Below, one piece after another: positions 60,271 through 64,000 of a stretch of DNA of 64,000 nt. The notes beneath the pieces were generated by a model. It was not told where the DNA came from and did not search any database. It worked only from the letters and a program-made list of their open reading frames with translations. How positions within the stretch are numbered: the stretch's first letter is position 1; every line of letters starts with the position of its first letter. The stretch is from UPXZ01 sp964568675 (GTDB taxonomy: Bacteria > Bacteroidota > Bacteroidia > Bacteroidales > Paludibacteraceae). The DNA lies in assembly GCA_964568675.1 (NCBI GenBank), contig CAZMQV010000002.1:1-64000 (forward strand), read 5' to 3'. Both the position numbers and the translations under genes were made by a program.

Positions 60271-60345
60271 TTTTTTATTCTTAATCAGTAAATTAACTCA
60301 CTTGCGAAGGTTGAATGATTAATATTATATTGTAATGTTTTGTTC

Positions 60346-61257
60346 TTATTTATTGGCAGTTCGTCGGGCGAATCGATGAAAGAACCGCTCAGGAAGCTGC
60401 ATGAGTAGTAATGCGAAACTGATAACGAGTATGCCGACAATAGTTGGCATGTCGGGATTTTCTCCTTTCACAAAAATCCAGCTGAGGAGTGTGCCCGTTA
60501 CCGGTATGATGAATTTCCAGAGATTTAATTCCGATACTTTTACATTCGGGCGGTTGAGCAGTCCATACCAAATGGAAAAGCCGGCAGATGAAATTATTGC
60601 CAACCAAGTTAAAGCGCCAAAGAATTCGATCGGAAAAGTTTGATGTTGAGGATGTTCAAAAATCAACGATACGATAAGCAGTAATGTGCCGCCCACTAAA
60701 TGTGCGAAAGATGTGAGAAAAATAGGCGAGAGGTTCAACCCTTTTCGTTTGGATACCATGATATTGGTATATCCACCCACAATATTGCTTAGCAACAAAA
60801 ATCCGATTCCTTTGAAAAACGCAGGATTATCGGAGCTAATATTTCCTTTCGCAAGGCTGATGAACACTATGCCGGTAAGCCCTAATGTAATTGCAATAAC
60901 TTTTCTGAAGCTCATTTTATCGGTTTTCAAGGTGAAATGTGCCATTAAGGCGACAAATAATGGTCCAGACCCAACAATGATGGCTGATGTAGCTGCAGGA
61001 ACTTTATCAATTCCGATAAAAAACAATCCGTATTGCAGAAAGGTTTGCAAAAACGCGAAAGTGAGCATAAAACGCCAATGTTTTAATTCGTTTCGAAAGT
61101 CAATTCTTTTGCCCAACATCACCGGTATTAGTAGCAAGCCTGCAAGAATAAATCTCATTCCGGAAAGTAGAATTGGCTCGGCGTATTGCAACCCGATTTT
61201 GGCGCCGGCAAAAGCCGAGCCCCACAACACACACGCTATAATTGCTCTTAATCTCAT
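60346..61257 (-). CDS. EamA-family (DMT) transporter
   Basis: A 303-residue inner-membrane protein with ten helices in two EamA repeats. Repeat 1 begins ACVLWGSAFAGAKIGLQ and has PAATSAIIVGSGPLFVAL; repeat 2 begins NIVGGYTNIMVSKRKG and ends with IPVTGTLLSWIFVKGENPDMPTIVGILVISFALLL. Drug/metabolite transporters of this group export amino acids or metabolites. Substrate unknown. A C-terminal basic tail (RRTANK) follows the positive-inside rule. Own transcription unit between transposase relics and nrdJ. Confidence 0.92.
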   Translation of the reverse strand: MRLRAIIACVLWGSAFAGAKIGLQYAEPILLSGMRFILAGLLLIPVMLGKRIDFRNELKHWRFMLTFAFLQTFLQYGLFFIGIDKVPAATSAIIVGSGPLFVALMAHFTLKTDKMSFRKVIAITLGLTGIVFISLAKGNISSDNPAFFKGIGFLLLSNIVGGYTNIMVSKRKGLNLSPIFLTSFAHLVGGTLLLIVSLIFEHPQHQTFPIEFFGALTWLAIISSAGFSIWYGLLNRPNVKVSELNLWKFIIPVTGTLLSWIFVKGENPDMPTIVGILVISFALLLMQLPERFFHRFARRTANK

Positions 61258-61418
61258 ATCTTTGTGAAAAACAAATTAGTATTCATTCTGTTTATCCAAT
61301 AAGCATCTTTTAAAATGCCTTTCTATACATTATTTAAGCGGATTGGTTTCACAAGCATTCTGAAGAGATAATTAATTAATCATTCTAATGGAGTAAATCT
61401 TTTTTTTTGAAAAATATG

Positions 61419-61462
61419 AAAAATAAAAGAAAGACGGATTTTTTTAATTTTATCCGCCTTTC
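61419..61462 (-). terminator. Terminator after nrdJ
   Basis: On the minus strand, stem GAAAGGCGGAT/ATCCGTCTTTC (one G-T pair; 61462-61452 with 61439-61429) followed by a T-rich tract. Confidence 0.75.
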
Positions 61463-61509
61463 TCCCTCTAATCATGAAAAAAGTATTTGGTTGAATGATT
61501 AAATCTTTG

Positions 61510-64000
61510 TTAACCACATCTTGAAAATCCGCAGTTCTTGCAAGTAAGACACCCTTCCTGGTAAATCAAAGTTTTTTGACCACATTCGGGGCAATCTTTT
61601 TCAGAAATCTGCGTACCATCTGGGATGTACTTTTTCAGTGCTCTTTCTACACCTACTTTCCACGTATTGATCGATTCGCTGTCGAGTTGAAGCCCCGAAA
61701 CTAATTTAATAACCTGATCAATTGGCATTCCATAGCGCAATACGCCGGAAATGAGTTTCGCATAATTCCAAAACTCTTTGTCAAATTTATATGAAAGACC
61801 TTCGACAGTGGTTTTGAAGCCTCTTTTGTTTACAAACTGAAAGTCGTAGCGACTATTGCCGTCTTCGCCTTTCACTTTCACTATTTTACCGTCAATTACT
61901 GTTTTTGGAAGTAAAATTCCATCGTCATCGTCAGCGATACCGGTGAAAATTTCATAAGGTCTTCCATCTTTTAGTCCAACAAAAGCAATCCATTTGTCTT
62001 TGTTGTTTTGAAAACGAACAATGTCGCATTTCAATTCGGTGGGACGTACTAACGGCTCTTCGATATTGAAGCAAACGCGTTTTTCTTTATCATCTTTGTG
62101 CTCCTCGGCTTTCTTTTCTTCTTTTACAGCGATGAGTACTCCTGAGCGTGAGCCATCGCGATACACCGTTACACCTTTGCATCCGGAGCGCCATGCTTCT
62201 TCATACAGTTGCCCTACAAGCTCTTCCGAAACATCATTGGGAAGGTTGATGGTAACGCTGATGGAGTGGTCAACCCATTTCTGAACACGTCCCTGCATGT
62301 GTACTTTTTTCAACCAATCTACGTCGTTGGATGTGGCTTGGTGGTAAGGAGAGCGGGCTACCAGTTCATCTATCTCTTCTTTGGAGAATCGTTTGGACGT
62401 CGGTATGTTATTGGCAATCATCCATGTAACGAATTTGTGGTGAAATACAACATATTCTTCCCACGAGTCGCCATTTTCATCCACAAAGTCAATTTGCACA
62501 TTTTTATCGTTTGGATTCACTTTCCGACGACGTGTATAGACAGGCATGAATACAGGCTCGATTCCCGATGTAGTTTGAGTCATGATACTTGTTGTTCCGG
62601 TAGGCGCGATAGTAAGGCAAGCAATATTTCTGCGTCCATGTTTTACCATTTCCTCATAAAGCGCCGGATCAGCTTCTTTCAAGCGGAGAATGTACGGATT
62701 ATTTTCTTCTCGTTTCGCATCATAAACAGTGAAAGCACCACGTTCTTTTGCCATCACTACCGATGAGCGATAAGCGGCAAGCGCTACAGCTTTGTGCACT
62801 TTCTCCGAAAAATCAACTGCTTCGTCGGAGCCGTAGCGCAGACCAAGCGCTGCCAGCATATCGCCTTCGGCGGTAGTGCCTACACCGGTGCGGCGACCTT
62901 GCGAAGTTTTAGTTTTTATTTTATCCCAAAGTTGTAACTCAGTATTTTTAATGTCGTTGTTTTCGGGGTCGGAGTTTATTTTATCTAAAATCTTTTCGAT
63001 TTTCTCCATTTCCAAGTCGATGATATCGTCCATGATGCGTTGTGCTAATTGCACGTGCTTATCAAAAAGCTCGAAATCAAATTCGGCTTCAGCGGTAAAT
63101 GGATTTTTCACATAGGAATAAAGATTGATAGCCAATAGGCGGCAGCTGTCATAGGGGCAAAGTGGAATTTCGCCACAAGGATTGGTGGATACGGTTCGGT
63201 AACCTAAGTCGGCATAGCAATCCGGCACCGATTCGCGGGTGATAGTATCCCAAAATAAAATTCCGGGTTCGGCAGATTTCCACGCGTTATGTACTATTTT
63301 TTTCCACAAACTATTTGCGTCAATATCCTTTTTAAACCAAGGGTTGGCACTGTTGATAGGGTATTGTTGTGTATAGGATTGCTGTTTGATGGCAGCTTCC
63401 ATAAATCGATCATCAATCTTCACCGAGACATTTGCGCCGGTAACTTTGCCGGCTTCCAATTTAGCATCGATAAAGGATTCAGAATCGGGGTGTTTAATGG
63501 ATACACTCAACATCAGCGCGCCACGTCGTCCATCCTGCGCTACTTCGCGCGTGGAGTTGGAATAACGTTCCATAAATGGCACAATGCCAGTGGAGGTTAG
63601 CGCCGAGTTTTTCACCGGAGAGCCTTTGGGGCGAATGTGTGACAAATCGTGTCCTACGCCTCCGCGACGCTTCATCAGTTGCACTTGCTCCTCGTCTATC
63701 TTGATGATAGCTCCATAAGAGTCGGAGTCGCCATCAAAACCGATAACGAAACAGTTGGAAAGTGATGCTACCTGAAAGTCATTGCCAATTCCTGTCATTG
63801 GACTTCCCTGGGGTACGATGTACTTAAATTCACGAAACAATTCGAAAAGTTCGTCATGTGAGAGCGGGTTAGGGTATTTGGCTTCAATCCGTGCCACTTC
63901 CGAAGCGAGACGATGATGCATGTCGTCCGGAGTTTTTTCATAGATATTGCCAAACGAATCTTTCAAGGCGTATTTTGTTGCCCAAACTTTTGCCGCCAAG
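61510..64000 (-). CDS. nrdJ: Adenosylcobalamin-dependent ribonucleotide reductase (5' end outside window)
   Basis: At least 829 residues of a class II ribonucleotide reductase, reducing ribonucleotides using B12 radical chemistry, independent of oxygen. The window ends inside the coding region: the first visible residues LAAKVWATKYALKDS are preceded in relatives by roughly 15-25 more residues, so the TTG at the edge is not the start. Visible: YIVPQGSPMTG, LSNCFVIG, RRGGVGHDLSHIR, STNPCGEIPLCPY with an active-site Cys, and IAPTGTTSIMTQTTSGIEPVF. The C-terminus is a Cys-rich zinc-ribbon-like tail (CPECG...CLTCKNCGFSRCG), probably redox-active. Length and tail are typical of the Bacteroidetes form. 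Confidence 0.93.
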   Translation of the reverse strand, partial: LAAKVWATKYALKDSFGNIYEKTPDDMHHRLASEVARIEAKYPNPLSHDELFELFREFKYIVPQGSPMTGIGNDFQVASLSNCFVIGFDGDSDSYGAIIKIDEEQVQLMKRRGGVGHDLSHIRPKGSPVKNSALTSTGIVPFMERYSNSTREVAQDGRRGALMLSVSIKHPDSESFIDAKLEAGKVTGANVSVKIDDRFMEAAIKQQSYTQQYPINSANPWFKKDIDANSLWKKIVHNAWKSAEPGILFWDTITRESVPDCYADLGYRTVSTNPCGEIPLCPYDSCRLLAINLYSYVKNPFTAEAEFDFELFDKHVQLAQRIMDDIIDLEMEKIEKILDKINSDPENNDIKNTELQLWDKIKTKTSQGRRTGVGTTAEGDMLAALGLRYGSDEAVDFSEKVHKAVALAAYRSSVVMAKERGAFTVYDAKREENNPYILRLKEADPALYEEMVKHGRRNIACLTIAPTGTTSIMTQTTSGIEPVFMPVYTRRRKVNPNDKNVQIDFVDENGDSWEEYVVFHHKFVTWMIANNIPTSKRFSKEEIDELVARSPYHQATSNDVDWLKKVHMQGRVQKWVDHSISVTINLPNDVSEELVGQLYEEAWRSGCKGVTVYRDGSRSGVLIAVKEEKKAEEHKDDKEKRVCFNIEEPLVRPTELKCDIVRFQNNKDKWIAFVGLKDGRPYEIFTGIADDDDGILLPKTVIDGKIVKVKGEDGNSRYDFQFVNKRGFKTTVEGLSYKFDKEFWNYAKLISGVLRYGMPIDQVIKLVSGLQLDSESINTWKVGVERALKKYIPDGTQISEKDCPECGQKTLIYQEGCLTCKNCGFSRCG

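Noticed and set aside
63997..63999. TTG at the window edge as start of nrdJ
   Set aside because: Relatives have further N-terminal residues before this point and the codon is Leu within the conserved ELAA(K/R)VW segment; the gene runs off the window.
1..64000. tRNA or rRNA genes
   Set aside because: I looked for the T-loop GGTTCRA pattern and rRNA-like GC-rich segments and found no convincing case by eye. A tRNAscan-SE run would be decisive.

Overview
The window is a chromosomal segment of a Bacteroidota bacterium, most likely an anaerobic or microaerobic Bacteroidales (Paludibacter/Dysgonomonas-like; genus not resolved by eye). The evidence is: about twenty promoters of the Bacteroidetes type (-7 box TAnnTTTG, usually followed by C), few Shine-Dalgarno sequences, a type IX secretion plug protein, the Bacteroidetes families DUF4301, DUF5606, DUF6340, GSCFA and HYC_CC_PP, a fused malic enzyme/phosphotransacetylase, and a B12-dependent ribonucleotide reductase. 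No rRNA, tRNA, CRISPR array or intact insertion sequence was seen.

Layout. 1-9.4 kb: a DUF559 remnant, the T9SS plug gene, a GH92 alpha-mannosidase lipoprotein, an rRNA m5C methyltransferase, a PhnP-like metallo-hydrolase, a TPR lipoprotein, DUF4301 and a small outer-membrane barrel. 9.6-13.3 kb: truA, rpmE2, a lipoprotein with duplicated domains, fabG and rpmH (52 codons). 13.6-21.3 kb, minus strand: an S-type sulfatase, then a five-gene surface-glycan operon (flippase, asparagine-synthetase-like protein, methyltransferase, GT4, GNAT/FemAB-like). 21.4-29.2 kb: bactofilin, YhdH-type reductase, a PurF-like protein whose N-terminal Cys is Ser, a lone hisA, DUF5606, and a Nif3/zinc-ribbon pair. 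29.2-30.8 kb: a 1.57-kb gene-free stretch whose second half carries about a dozen ACAAATGT-type sites leading into an XRE regulator. 31-43 kb: pyrK-pyrD, a redoxin, CapA-like protein, an SQR-like flavoprotein with a 53-aa partner, an HsdR-N-like nuclease fold, AMP nucleosidase, holA, YeiH, malic enzyme and ferritin. 43.5-49 kb, minus strand: GH53 galactanase, comB, maf, UbiA-like, DUF5668, nitroreductase and a DUF3298 lipoprotein. 49.3-52.8 kb: a metal-handling cluster (His/Cys-rich membrane protein, TonB receptor with a His-rich loop, secreted HMA protein, secreted Cys/Lys-rich peptide). 52.9-57 kb: menA, GSCFA protein, tyrosine phenol-lyase and a DUF2892 protein. 57-60.3 kb: eroded DNA with three transposase relics, a heptamer array and a 42-bp A-tract repeat array. 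60.3-64 kb: an EamA transporter and the 3' part of nrdJ.

The genes mix housekeeping functions (ribosomal proteins, pyrimidine and fatty-acid synthesis, menaquinone, replication) with carbohydrate foraging (GH92, GH53, sulfatase), surface glycan synthesis and metal uptake. The most unusual items are the operator-like array before the XRE gene, the 42-bp repeats whose A-tracts recur at four helical turns, the PurF-like protein with a degraded glutaminase site, the metal cluster with its Cys-rich peptide, and the tiny conserved-looking partner of the SQR-like flavoprotein.
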